From a virus: a stretch of 26,918 bases of DNA. The notes under the pieces are model-generated. The model searched no databases and was not told the origin of the DNA. It worked only from the letters and a program-made list of their open reading frames with translations. Location of the stretch: the IMG/VR virus record IMGVR_UViG_3300021961_008129, positions 1 through 26,918 of that record. The stretch is one strand, 5' to 3'. A program made the position numbers and the translations under genes. This document shows positions 20,438 to 26,918 of this stretch, one piece after another. How positions within the stretch are numbered: the first letter of the stretch is position 1; the number at the start of each line of letters is the position of its first letter.

Positions 20438-22984
20438 ATGTCTTATACGCAAAAGGCGATTGCTGCAGCCTCAGCATTGCTTATGGGAAGTAGTGCAATT
20501 GCAGCACCCCTTACCTTAGAAGGAAACTACGTCAAGATTGGAACCAACGATGCAGGAACTGTTGGTTCTGGTGGAAGAACTGCTCCTGGCATTCTTTACG
20601 ATTCCACAGGAACAGGAACGTTCAACGATGCATACGATTATCTAACACCTGGAACTCCATTTGAAGGATGGACTGTAAAGGGTATTGATTCTGATGGAAC
20701 CACAGTTCTTTTCAACTATACAAATAACAATACTAATGTTACTTCACCTGCGATTACAGGAACACTGGTAAATTATTCTGGTGTTGAGTATCGTGGTTTA
20801 ACGTTTGATAACCGTGCAGTATGGTCTGGTTCAGTCACCGAATTTAATATTGAGCACGATTATCGTTTTAATGATAATCAACAGTTTGTTGATATCAATA
20901 CTCGTTTAGAGTTCCTTATTAATGTTCCAACATTATACTTTGGACGTTTCACTGACCCTGATGCAAGAGCTGCCGCTGGGGATAGTTCCTCAACACTGAA
21001 TGTCAGAGGATATGCTGGTGGTGTTCCTGAGACTAATATTGTTCTCTCAGAAGCACTTGCATCTAAGTATGCGTTAGGTTTATTCACTGCTGCAACAAAC
21101 TCCAATACTGGTATCAGTGCTGGATGGACAACTGACCCAGTTGATTACTACAACGGGGTCAATGATGGTGATGGGGACTATACAATCGGTATGGCATTTA
21201 TGTTCTCTGGCATCAGTGCAGGGGATATCGTTAATATTCAATATGCTTATATCTTTGGTCCATCTTCTTACGATGCTGCTTCTGGTGCAGTTGCAGGTGG
21301 TGCAGGTGGTGCAACCGCATCATCATTTACAGTTTCTGATGTTGGTTCTGCTTCTGCTCCTACAACATCCGCACCAACAGTTACTGGAACTTCAACAACC
21401 GATTCGGTTACAACTTCTACATCAACCGTTACTAGAACTGAAACTTCAACTGATTCTGATGGAAACCCAGTTGTTAATACTTATACTGATACTGTTTTAA
21501 CAACAACCACCACACCTGTTACAACCACAACTTACTCTGATGGTTCAACCACAACATCAGAGGGAACCCCAACATCAACATCAGTAGTAACTGGAACCAC
21601 TCTTGGATCAACCGCAGTAACTGGAACAGTTGTAACTTCTTCTGATTCTACTGCAAATACAACTGCAACCAGAACAGTTACTAGAACTGTTGAGTCTACT
21701 GATGCTGATGGAAACAGAGTTGTCAGAACTTATACTGATACAATCCTTGATACAACACCAGTTACAACTACAACAACCATATCCACACCAGTCACAACAA
21801 CTGTAAATGCGAATGGAACTACCACAACATCAGAGGGTACGCCAACTTCAACTTCATCTTCATCAACAGGAACCACAAGTTCTTCTGTGATTGCAACTTC
21901 GCTCAATTCAACAGCAGTTACAAAACCTTCTATCGTAACCACAAATGCACCAACAGCAGGGATTCCTGTTGTTAAAGTAACTCTGACAGAACACAAAGCA
22001 TCTGAGGATGATGGAGTCCAGGAGATTGCTAGAAAACATACCACAACAACCACAACTGGTATGACTAGGACTGTCGTGACTACGCCAGTTACAACTACAA
22101 CAACTGCTGAGGGAGAAGAAACTGTAACCAAAGGAACACCAGAAACAACTTATGAGTTTTTTAATGATGTAAGTATTTCTGTCGCTCGTGATTCTCTGTT
22201 TGGTCGTGTAGATCAGCACGAAGTTTTGGATAAGGTATCTGGTGGACTTCATGGTATTTTAAATCATACACCATCTTATACAAATGAAAAGGTTAGAGTA
22301 TTCTCTAAGAACTATTTTGGATGGTCTCATGCAGATAATGGATATTATGCAACCTCCAAAGTATTTGGTGGTGGATTGGAAATTGACATCAAACCAACTT
22401 GGACAATCGGTGCTCAGTATAATAATGTGAGAGTTGATCTTAATGGCGTAGATAGTGATTCTAAACTAAGTGCAAATCATTATGGAGTATTCAGTATGCT
22501 CCGTGGCAATACCTTATCTCTACGTACTAATGCTGGACTTGCTCAAAACAAATACTATGTTTCTAGAAATGTTGCTGGTATATTCAGCAACGAAAGCTCA
22601 ACAGAAGGGCAAGAGTGGTGGGTAAACAACAGACTCTACTGGCATCTTAATAAGAGTATCACTCCATTTGTGGGTCATACTGTAAGTGGATATCGTAGAG
22701 ATGGATTCACTGAGCGTGGATCTATTCAGTCTGCAAGAAAGGTTGGTGAAATTAATAGAACAACTAATGTTGGTGAAGCAGGTTTATCTCTTACTCATCG
22801 CTTTGGTGGTAAGAAGAATGATAGATTTGGTATTGGCGTAGAGGCATCTATTAATACTAATACTGATGTAGAAGTTCTTGCTGCTGTTGACTATAACCAA
22901 ACACTTTATCTTGAAGGACTCCATCAAATTTCTGATGGTATTAATAACACAGTAGTGTCCGCAAAAGTCAAATTCAGGTTCTGA
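20438..22984 (+). CDS. Large secreted Thr/Ser-rich protein with C-terminal predicted outer-membrane barrel
   Basis: An 848-residue protein. Residues 1-23 form a signal peptide (cleavage after AIAA). Residues 24-285 are an Asp/Asn/Gly-rich strand-forming domain. Residues 285-580 are a low-complexity Thr/Ser/Val stalk with two tandem copies of about 83 residues (TDxDGNxVVxTYTDT ... TTSEGTPTST ... LxSTAVT) and a decayed third. Residues 580-848 look like an outer-membrane beta-barrel, ending VSAKVKFRF with the terminal Phe required for barrel insertion. The layout of secreted domain, stalk and barrel recalls autotransporters, but without a recognised passenger. AGAGGA precedes the ATG. It might modify the host surface or be part of the virion; neither can be decided from sequence. 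Confidence 0.75.
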   Translation: MSYTQKAIAAASALLMGSSAIAAPLTLEGNYVKIGTNDAGTVGSGGRTAPGILYDSTGTGTFNDAYDYLTPGTPFEGWTVKGIDSDGTTVLFNYTNNNTNVTSPAITGTLVNYSGVEYRGLTFDNRAVWSGSVTEFNIEHDYRFNDNQQFVDINTRLEFLINVPTLYFGRFTDPDARAAAGDSSSTLNVRGYAGGVPETNIVLSEALASKYALGLFTAATNSNTGISAGWTTDPVDYYNGVNDGDGDYTIGMAFMFSGISAGDIVNIQYAYIFGPSSYDAASGAVAGGAGGATASSFTVSDVGSASAPTTSAPTVTGTSTTDSVTTSTSTVTRTETSTDSDGNPVVNTYTDTVLTTTTTPVTTTTYSDGSTTTSEGTPTSTSVVTGTTLGSTAVTGTVVTSSDSTANTTATRTVTRTVESTDADGNRVVRTYTDTILDTTPVTTTTTISTPVTTTVNANGTTTTSEGTPTSTSSSSTGTTSSSVIATSLNSTAVTKPSIVTTNAPTAGIPVVKVTLTEHKASEDDGVQEIARKHTTTTTTGMTRTVVTTPVTTTTTAEGEETVTKGTPETTYEFFNDVSISVARDSLFGRVDQHEVLDKVSGGLHGILNHTPSYTNEKVRVFSKNYFGWSHADNGYYATSKVFGGGLEIDIKPTWTIGAQYNNVRVDLNGVDSDSKLSANHYGVFSMLRGNTLSLRTNAGLAQNKYYVSRNVAGIFSNESSTEGQEWWVNNRLYWHLNKSITPFVGHTVSGYRRDGFTERGSIQSARKVGEINRTTNVGEAGLSLTHRFGGKKNDRFGIGVEASINTNTDVEVLAAVDYNQTLYLEGLHQISDGINNTVVSAKVKFRF
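21431..21920 (+). repeat. Tandem coding repeat in the Thr-rich stalk (period about 250 bases)
   Basis: Copy 1 starts near 21431 and copy 2 near 21680, each encoding TRT-(V/E)-x-ST-D-x-DGN-x-VV-x-TYTDT, then Thr runs, then SEGTPTST and LxSTAVT. A shortened third copy (TRTVVTTPVTTTT ... GTPETT) lies near 22060-22150. The match is mainly at protein level with scattered base changes, so the duplication is not recent. Confidence 0.7.
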
Positions 22985-22988
22985 TTTT

Positions 22989-22996
22989 ACTAAATA
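22989..22996 (+). promoter_or_regulatory. Possible late promoter motif (ACTAAATA)
   Basis: ACTAAATA in the 39-base gap before the gene at 23024. It differs from NATAAATA at one position and lies about 27 bases before the ATG. Only the position makes it a candidate. Confidence 0.3.
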
Positions 22997-23023
22997 TCAA
23001 AGAAACATCATCACATAGGACTG

Positions 23024-23404
23024 ATGGATAAGAAAAAGGAAAATCGTATGGGAACATTGATTCGTATTTTGATCTTGAGTTGGTCCGCTGCACTTTTAAC
23101 CGCAAGTTATGCTGGGGCTCTATCTAAGATGGACCCCACCTTCATTGCTACCGTCTTTACAGCATCTGCTGCTACCTTTGGTATTAACACTATGAAGAAA
23201 GGTGGAGATGATGAAGATGAAAGAGATGAAAAACCAGTAAGAAGAGATGAGTTTGTTGAAACTCCACCCACTCCACCTGTTGTTTGGGAAGAACCTGTTC
23301 CTGTAAGAGATTCATCACTTGAAGAAAGAGTAGAAGCTCTTGAAACAAAAGTTGAAGGTGAAGATGTTGAAGGTTTTGTCACCCCCCGTAGAGGAGAACT
23401 CTGA
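23024..23404 (+). CDS. Small two-span membrane protein, holin-like topology
   Basis: A 126-residue protein with two predicted membrane helices (about residues 10-33 and 37-57) joined by a very short turn, then a strongly charged cytoplasmic part (KKGGDDEDERDEKPVRRDE), a Pro-rich stretch and a short predicted coiled coil (LEERVEALETKVEG, near 103-116). Two helices plus a charged tail and a site near the lysozyme fit a class II holin, but many phage membrane proteins look alike and I recognise no family. TAGGA lies 3 bases before the ATG. It forms an ATGA overlap with the next gene. Confidence 0.7.
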   Translation: MDKKKENRMGTLIRILILSWSAALLTASYAGALSKMDPTFIATVFTASAATFGINTMKKGGDDEDERDEKPVRRDEFVETPPTPPVVWEEPVPVRDSSLEERVEALETKVEGEDVEGFVTPRRGEL

Positions 23405-23511
23405 TGTCTAAGTCGCCCAATAAGGGTAAGAAAGGTTCTGCTGGAAATAAAAAGCAGAACCAAGGCAACGCCACTGCCAAAAAGGCAAAAAATGGAGGAA
23501 AGAAAAAGTGA
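23404..23511 (+). CDS. 35-residue Lys-rich basic peptide
   Basis: A 35-codon gene joined to its neighbours by ATGA and TGATG junctions. Twelve of 35 residues are Lys, with Gly, Asn, Ala and Ser making up most of the rest and no acidic residue at all (SPNKGKKGSAGNKKQNQGN and a KKK end). Such a peptide should be unfolded and bind nucleic acid or acidic surfaces. An AGAGGA ribosome site lies upstream. Function unknown; the reading frame is convincing mainly because of the exact coupling on both sides. Confidence 0.6.
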   Translation: MSKSPNKGKKGSAGNKKQNQGNATAKKAKNGGKKK

Positions 23512-23675
23512 TGTTATTTGATGTTTTGATTGCCGGTAATGTAATGATTGGTCCTAATTTATGTCAGGCTGATCTAATATACCAAGACCAACTTTATACG
23601 GTCGAATACAAATGCCAAGAGAATGGAATACTCCCAAGAGGGAGTGTTGGAATGCTCCAATCCATCAAATCCTGA
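23511..23675 (+). CDS. Hypothetical small protein of 54 residues
   Basis: Starts at the TGATG junction with the Lys-rich peptide gene and has GGAGGAAAG upstream, a strong ribosome site. The product begins with a short hydrophobic stretch (MLFDVLIAGNVMIG), then CQADLIYQDQLYTVEYKC with two Cys that could pair. The end (LPRGSVGMLQSIKS) overlaps the next ORF by 64 bases in another frame, which is unusual here, so one of the two may be wrong or the overlap is real. No family recognised. Confidence 0.5.
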   Translation: MLFDVLIAGNVMIGPNLCQADLIYQDQLYTVEYKCQENGILPRGSVGMLQSIKS

Positions 23676-23812
23676 AAGCAATAGATAATCACACCCGCCT
23701 CTTTATGGAGACGGGTGATTCTTGGCATGAAGAACAGGCAGAAATATTACGAAAATATGTCAAAGATTTGAAAGTTTGGATACATAAACAAGAAGGATGG
23801 TGGAATGAATGA
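23612..23812 (+). CDS. Hypothetical small protein of 66 residues
   Basis: A soluble, Trp-rich product (five Trp in 66 residues: MPREWNTPKRECWNAPIHQIL, then a long predicted helix through GDSWHEEQAEILRKYVKDLKVWIHKQEGWW). It overlaps the metallopeptidase gene by 4 bases (ATGA), which supports its frame, while its own start at 23612 has no good ribosome site and lies inside the previous ORF. It may be reached by translational coupling with that ORF. Function unknown. Confidence 0.62.
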   Translation: MPREWNTPKRECWNAPIHQILKAIDNHTRLFMETGDSWHEEQAEILRKYVKDLKVWIHKQEGWWNE

Positions 23813-24555
23813 AAAAACTTTTGGCAACACTTGTATTAACATTTAGCTTAACATCTTCAGCATTTGGCGAATCTCTAGTACCAAAACAACCAACTGTAAA
23901 ACCATACAGTCTAGCAGCAATGGGTTGTATGATTCTTCTAGAATGTACTGAGGGTGTAGAAAAACTTACATCAGATTCTGAGGTCTTCACCAAAGAAGGA
24001 TTTGACCCATTCAGAGAAGAGGTTGTAAGAATTATTGCGGCATTAAACAAACTTGAGATTGGAGTATATCTAGCACCGAGTAGATACTTCACTCCAAGAA
24101 CAGTTGGGATTTATAAACCAAACTACAATCGTTTCTTCATCAATGAAAATCTTCTTGGTGATGAGAGAGAGTTTTTAGGAACTCTAAGACACGAAGGTTG
24201 GCACGTTGTTCAGGATGCTATGGGTGGTGGATTGGATACTGCTTTTATGGCACAGGTTCATCAGGATTCGGAGATTCCTGCTTGGGTTATGAAAAACACT
24301 AGATTGACTTATGAATCAGTAGGTCAAAGTCGTGCTGTTCCTTGGGAAGCAGATGCTAACTGGGCAGAAGAACAAATGAATACAACTGCTAGGCATCTTG
24401 AAATGATATTAGAAGCTCCATTATGGGAGCAAGTTACACCAACTCCTATGACTAAAGACTGGTTGATTGGATGTGGATGGATGAAACCGCAAGATGGTTT
24501 ATATCCTTACTATCCAAATAAGAAAGTTCAGTTCTGCACTGAAGGTAAATATTGA
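23809..24555 (+). CDS. Secreted HExxH zinc metallopeptidase-like protein
   Basis: A 248-residue protein with a signal peptide (MKKLL start, hydrophobic core, likely cleavage after AFG at residue 20). The zinc motif HEGWH sits at 128-132 (TLRHEGWHVVQDAM), and a downstream WEADANWAEE near 179-188 could give the third ligand Glu180, as in gluzincins. Four Cys (40, 46, 222, 243) may form disulphides, fitting an extracytoplasmic site. I cannot place it in a named peptidase family. Possible roles are degrading periplasmic or surface proteins or helping lysis. ATGA overlap upstream and TGATG junction downstream. Confidence 0.75.
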   Translation: MKKLLATLVLTFSLTSSAFGESLVPKQPTVKPYSLAAMGCMILLECTEGVEKLTSDSEVFTKEGFDPFREEVVRIIAALNKLEIGVYLAPSRYFTPRTVGIYKPNYNRFFINENLLGDEREFLGTLRHEGWHVVQDAMGGGLDTAFMAQVHQDSEIPAWVMKNTRLTYESVGQSRAVPWEADANWAEEQMNTTARHLEMILEAPLWEQVTPTPMTKDWLIGCGWMKPQDGLYPYYPNKKVQFCTEGKY

Positions 24556-24707
24556 TGGATCAGTTTCCTTGGGGTGTTGTAATAATATTATCCTGTGGAC
24601 TTGCGTTTACTGCATACGTCATTTACTACATATTAAAGTTAGCACACGAGGAGATGAAAGATGAAACATTTAAGTCTGATCCTATCAATCACAAGTCTGA
24701 GCATTAG
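24555..24707 (+). CDS. 50-residue single-span membrane protein
   Basis: Begins on a TGATG junction with the metallopeptidase gene. One predicted membrane helix (VVIILSCGLAFTAYVIYYIL, about residues 8-27) is followed by a charged tail (KLAHEEMKDETFKSD). The last 47 bases overlap the next membrane-protein gene in another frame. A nested pair of small membrane proteins recalls spanins, but neither has a lipobox, so I do not call them spanins. Confidence 0.6.
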   Translation: MDQFPWGVVIILSCGLAFTAYVIYYILKLAHEEMKDETFKSDPINHKSEH

Positions 24708-24873
24708 TGCTGCGATTGGTGTAGGAGCATACATCACATATCAAAAAGCACAGAAAATTCTAAACAATCCAGAAGAGTTTGTTGGGAAGGTTGTAGAGAA
24801 ACAAGTCAATAAAGCATTTGAGAAACTACCCATTCCAAAACTAAATACCGGGAGTATTAAGTTTCCTTTCTAA
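24661..24873 (+). CDS. 70-residue membrane-anchored protein
   Basis: An N-terminal hydrophobic segment (LSLILSITSLSISAAIGVGA) acts as signal anchor or signal peptide, then a predicted helix (YQKAQKILNNPEEFVGKVVEKQVNKAFEKL in part) and a Pro-rich end PIPKLNTGSIKFPF. GAGGAG (24648-24653) lies 7 bases before the ATG, so it is translated in its own right despite lying partly inside the previous gene. It joins the nuclease gene by TAATG. Function unknown; the pattern resembles small membrane proteins I have seen in cyanophages. Confidence 0.7.
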   Translation: MKHLSLILSITSLSISAAIGVGAYITYQKAQKILNNPEEFVGKVVEKQVNKAFEKLPIPKLNTGSIKFPF

Positions 24874-25304
24874 TGGCAGACAAAGATCCATACGTTTATA
24901 GAATCAAGTCAGTTGGAAGAGTAGTTGATGGCGACACTATTGATGCTGATATTGATCTTGGTTTTGATATCTCCCTTACCAAGAGAATTCGTCTTGCTGG
25001 TATCGATACCCCGGAGAGTCGCACAAGAGACCTTGCGGAAAAAGCACTTGGACTAGATGCTAAGAACTGGTTAAAGCATAAACTACATGATGCATACGAT
25101 ATTATCATTCGCACAGAACTTCCAGATTCTACTGAGAAGTATGGTAGAATCATAGGAAATCTTTATATTAATGGTGAAGATGAATCACTGAACAATAGAA
25201 TGATTACTGAAGGATATGCTCTTCCTTATGATGGTGGAACCAAAGACAAAGATTGGGAACCACTTAAAGAAATTAGAAGAAGAAACGGAACTCTGGTAGA
25301 ATGA
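24873..25304 (+). CDS. Staphylococcal-nuclease-type (thermonuclease) enzyme
   Basis: A 143-residue SNase-fold phosphodiesterase. VVDGDTI (17-23) carries the calcium-binding Asp21, RLAGIDTPE (40-48) the catalytic Arg40 and Glu48, and EKYGR (88-92) the second catalytic Arg92; these match R35, E43 and R87 of staphylococcal nuclease. There is no signal peptide, so it would act inside the cell, for example in host DNA or RNA breakdown, unless it is packaged in the virion. It begins on the TAATG of the previous gene and ends with ATGA to the next. Confidence 0.9.
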   Translation: MADKDPYVYRIKSVGRVVDGDTIDADIDLGFDISLTKRIRLAGIDTPESRTRDLAEKALGLDAKNWLKHKLHDAYDIIIRTELPDSTEKYGRIIGNLYINGEDESLNNRMITEGYALPYDGGTKDKDWEPLKEIRRRNGTLVE

Positions 25305-25516
25305 AACTTTTTATCTTAGATATTTTAATAGTTCTAAGATTATTGACGAATGATGGCATAATGCTTGAGAATAGAAGACCTATTCCCAAGAGACAACCAC
25401 CAGAAGTTATAAGATTTGTCAGAAGACCAGCACGAAGAGGTCGCAAAAAATCTTTACAGTTTGATACTACTTTGTTAAATAGTAAAGATTTGTTTAAGGT
25501 GATACCAAATGACTAA
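25301..25516 (+). CDS. Hypothetical basic protein of 71 residues
   Basis: Starts by ATGA overlap with the nuclease gene. A hydrophobic N-terminus (MKLFILDILIVLRLL) is followed by a Pro/Arg-rich middle with RRPIPKRQPPE and RRPARRGRKK, strongly positive, then a polar tail. The hydrophobic start is short for a full membrane span. The basic stretch could bind nucleic acid or lipid head groups. An 8-base overlap leads into the next small gene. An internal ATG (residue 21) is a possible start that would remove the hydrophobic part. No family recognised. Confidence 0.6.
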   Translation: MKLFILDILIVLRLLTNDGIMLENRRPIPKRQPPEVIRFVRRPARRGRKKSLQFDTTLLNSKDLFKVIPND

Positions 25517-25640
25517 TGCACCTGCAAAAGAAAAGCGTAAGGAAGAAAAGGATAACATCTTTGTTGATATGTTATACAATCTTGTGGTATATCTTCCAGT
25601 ATTGATCTTCTCTTGGGTAATCGATAAGTTTTCAGATTGA
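25509..25640 (+). CDS. 43-residue single-span membrane protein
   Basis: A small ORF overlapping the previous gene by 8 bases. Residues 1-16 are highly charged (APAKEKRKEEKDN), then one membrane helix (about 17-38: IFVDMLYNLVVYLPVLIFSW) and a short end. The ribosome site AAGGTGAT lies just upstream of the ATG. It is the last plus-strand gene; its end overlaps the end of the convergent minus-strand gene by 9 bases. Function unknown. Confidence 0.62.
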   Translation: MTNAPAKEKRKEEKDNIFVDMLYNLVVYLPVLIFSWVIDKFSD

Positions 25641-26492
25641 GAACTTAGCAGATAATTTTTTCGCAATCTTTTTAGCGGGGGCAAACAGAGGTTTAAATCT
25701 CTTTTGCCCCTCCTTTGTAAATTTGTCTGCGATTACATCATCAATAATGATCTTGTTATCAATCTCGTAGAGAGAATTGATTTCAACTTGGTCACGAATA
25801 TACTGCTCTACATTATCAACCTGCTCTACAAGTCTAGTGCCAGTAGCAGAATATTCAAAGACATCTATATGCCCACCTTCTGCTAGTACATAATGCAGCA
25901 CGGGTTTGACTTGTTTGATCTTGAGTTTAAACTTCTTCTTGGTTGCTTCTTTGATTAGTGGCTCTGCAGCATTCTTAAGAGTGTTGAATACTGTGGTTGC
26001 AACCATCGTAGCAGCGGTAGTTACTACTGCCACAGAACCAGCCGTAGCAACAAGAGATGGGTCAGGTAAATCGATGTTTAATCCTGCCACTGTGATGCTA
26101 GGTTTGTCTGCAGGGATCTCTGCTTTGACCTCAGGAGTGGGAGGGGTTTGGATTGCCTGAGGCAGTTGAGGAGGAGGGGGTGCAGTATCTGGTAGTCCTC
26201 TATTCTTCGCAGCATCTTCTTGTGCTTGCTTTTCTTTGTCTGCTCTTACAGCAGCATCAAACTCTTCCTGTGTAGGAACATTGATGACTGGATACTTGAT
26301 AGAAGGATCTGGTGCTTGGAATATTGGCAGAGCAAGTCCCCTTGTGACAGGTATTTCTACCTGACGCAATACTGGTGGATCAATTGTAGGTATGATTGAC
26401 GGACCATCAATGCCAATTTTTGGAATGCCGTTGGCATTAGTTGCTATATTGGCAATACCGTTGGCATTACTTATTGGATGTATTGGTTCCAT
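25632..26492 (-). CDS. Pro-rich protein with central membrane-like helix, probable virion protein
   Basis: A 286-residue minus-strand gene. The N-terminal part is rich in Pro, Ile and Asn with a NANGI repeat, then a charged helix (TQEEFDAAVRADKEKQAQEDAA, in part), a PPPPQLPQ stretch, a hydrophobic Ala/Val/Thr helix (about 147-170, SVAVVTTAATMVATTVF) and a Lys-rich C-terminal domain. No enzyme motif. GAGGT lies upstream of the ATG at 26490-26492, and the gene overlaps the end of its upstream neighbour by 26 bases. Architecture and position recall structural proteins of cyanomyoviruses, but this is a weak inference. Confidence 0.7.
   Translation of the reverse strand: MEPIHPISNANGIANIATNANGIPKIGIDGPSIIPTIDPPVLRQVEIPVTRGLALPIFQAPDPSIKYPVINVPTQEEFDAAVRADKEKQAQEDAAKNRGLPDTAPPPPQLPQAIQTPPTPEVKAEIPADKPSITVAGLNIDLPDPSLVATAGSVAVVTTAATMVATTVFNTLKNAAEPLIKEATKKKFKLKIKQVKPVLHYVLAEGGHIDVFEYSATGTRLVEQVDNVEQYIRDQVEINSLYEIDNKIIIDDVIADKFTKEGQKRFKPLFAPAKKIAKKLSAKFSI
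26428..26469 (-). repeat. 12-base direct repeat encoding NANGI
   Basis: CCGTTGGCATTA occurs at 26428-26439 and 26458-26469, 30 bases apart, encoding the N-terminal NANG repeat of the minus-strand gene. Probably a small in-frame duplication. Confidence 0.6.
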
Positions 26493-26918
26493 TCGGATAC
26501 CTCACAACTACGTCAGCACAGATCTTGTAGTAAGGACTATCTGGGTGGAATGTAACACCAGATTTGATTGCCTCACCACACTTTAATAATCTAACCAATT
26601 CAAAATCCAATCGTGCCTTGTCTGCTTCTGCTTGCTGCCTAGCAATCTCTGTTCTTGCTCTTGCTTTACAGAGTTCAGTTAGTCCTCCATCCAGAGGGAA
26701 GTTGAAACCCATGCTGACACCAAAGTTTCCATTCTGTGATTGGTATGTTGTAGGATCTTGACTGCTATTGAAGTTCCCCAATGCAAATGGGGACACACTC
26801 ATTGTTGGTCCTTGACAACTAACTCCTGCTCCATAGGTATTGACAGCATATGGTCCCTGTAATACTTGTACAGCCTGATTAGTGACATTACCTGTAGCGG
26901 AAGCAGAAGGACCAGCAA
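26467..26918 (-). CDS. Probable structural protein, 5' end beyond the right edge
   Basis: The minus-strand frame is open from 26918 down to the stop at 26467, so the ATG at 26802 is probably internal and at least 38 more residues (AGPSASATGNVTNQAV..., up to GVSCQGPT) belong to it. Visible features: small-residue-rich N-terminal part, a GFNFPLDGG turn, a charged helix with possible coiled coil (ARARTEIARQQAEADKARL), and four Cys in total (GVSCQG, TELCKA, LLKCGE, YKICAD). No enzyme motif. It overlaps the next minus-strand gene by 26 bases, so the two are co-expressed. Confidence 0.7.
   Translation of the reverse strand, partial: AGPSASATGNVTNQAVQVLQGPYAVNTYGAGVSCQGPTMSVSPFALGNFNSSQDPTTYQSQNGNFGVSMGFNFPLDGGLTELCKARARTEIARQQAEADKARLDFELVRLLKCGEAIKSGVTFHPDSPYYKICADVVVRYPNGTNTSNK

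Noticed and set aside
21431-21920. Tandem repeats considered as a CRISPR-like array or satellite
   Set aside because: The repeats are about 250 bases long, inexact, and keep the protein frame of the secreted protein; no short identical repeats with unique spacers.
21730-22131. Minus-strand Val-rich open frame of 133 codons
   Set aside because: Complement of Thr codon runs (ACA/ACC read as TGT/GGT and GTT-type codons); a product of low-complexity sequence, not a gene.
23107-23463. Minus-strand Ser-rich open frame of 118 codons
   Set aside because: Antisense to the two-span membrane protein gene; Ser/Thr content mirrors the Glu/Asp-rich sense strand.
24555-24873. Spanin pair (i-spanin and embedded o-spanin)
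   Set aside because: Overlap and sizes are suggestive, but the inner product has no lipobox Cys and the outer one has almost no periplasmic coiled coil.

Overview
The window looks like part of a T4-like cyanophage genome (a cyanomyovirus of marine Synechococcus or Prochlorococcus). The reasons are AT-rich DNA, tightly packed genes with ATGA and TGATG junctions, NATAAATA late-promoter-like motifs, two high-light-inducible (hli) genes, a peroxiredoxin, a T4-type lysozyme and many small membrane-protein genes. I see no tRNA, integrase, transposase or CRISPR array, and no gene-free stretch reaches 300 bases.

Region 1 (1-16857) is one unbroken run of 20 plus-strand genes for surface-sugar synthesis. 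No gap between them exceeds 2 bases and most junctions overlap. It encodes sugar-nucleotide enzymes (a GDP-mannose 3,5-epimerase cut by the left edge, three other NAD(P)-dependent epimerase/dehydratases, and an RfbH/E1-type PLP 3-dehydratase with Fe-S cysteines). It also encodes a heptose-type activation set (GmhA-like isomerase, HddA-like kinase, HAD-cytidylyltransferase fusion), two methyltransferases, and about ten glycosyltransferases or look-alikes (GT17, two close GT11 paralogues plus two divergent GT11/fucosyltransferase-like proteins, GT2, GT25, DUF5672 and others). Together these could build and attach unusual deoxy, methylated or heptose sugars, to the virion or to the host LPS.

Region 2 (16854-18771) starts with a consensus-like promoter, a leader with three hairpins, and a small secreted outer-membrane-like protein with distinct codon use, ending in a strong terminator. 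A second promoter precedes hli, a 28-residue membrane microprotein, an unknown gene, a minimal 35-residue hli and a peroxiredoxin, again closed by a terminator.

Region 3 (18771-20299) is a wall-degrading set behind a perfect TATAAATA motif: a C39-like cysteine peptidase, a 48-residue ORF, and a short LHNFF-domain protein. The last of these appears to be joined to a T4-type lysozyme by a programmed -1 frameshift: a GGGAAAG slippery heptamer abuts the stop codon, and a perfect 8-bp hairpin begins 5 bases after the heptamer. This is the most striking signal in the window.

Region 4 (20438-25640) holds a large secreted Thr/Ser-rich protein with a predicted C-terminal barrel, a holin-like two-TM protein, a Lys-rich peptide, a secreted HExxH metallopeptidase, a staphylococcal-nuclease-type enzyme and several very small overlapping genes. 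Region 5 (25632-26918) switches to the minus strand with two genes of probable structural type, the upstream one cut by the right edge. All functions are read from motifs by eye; no database search was possible.
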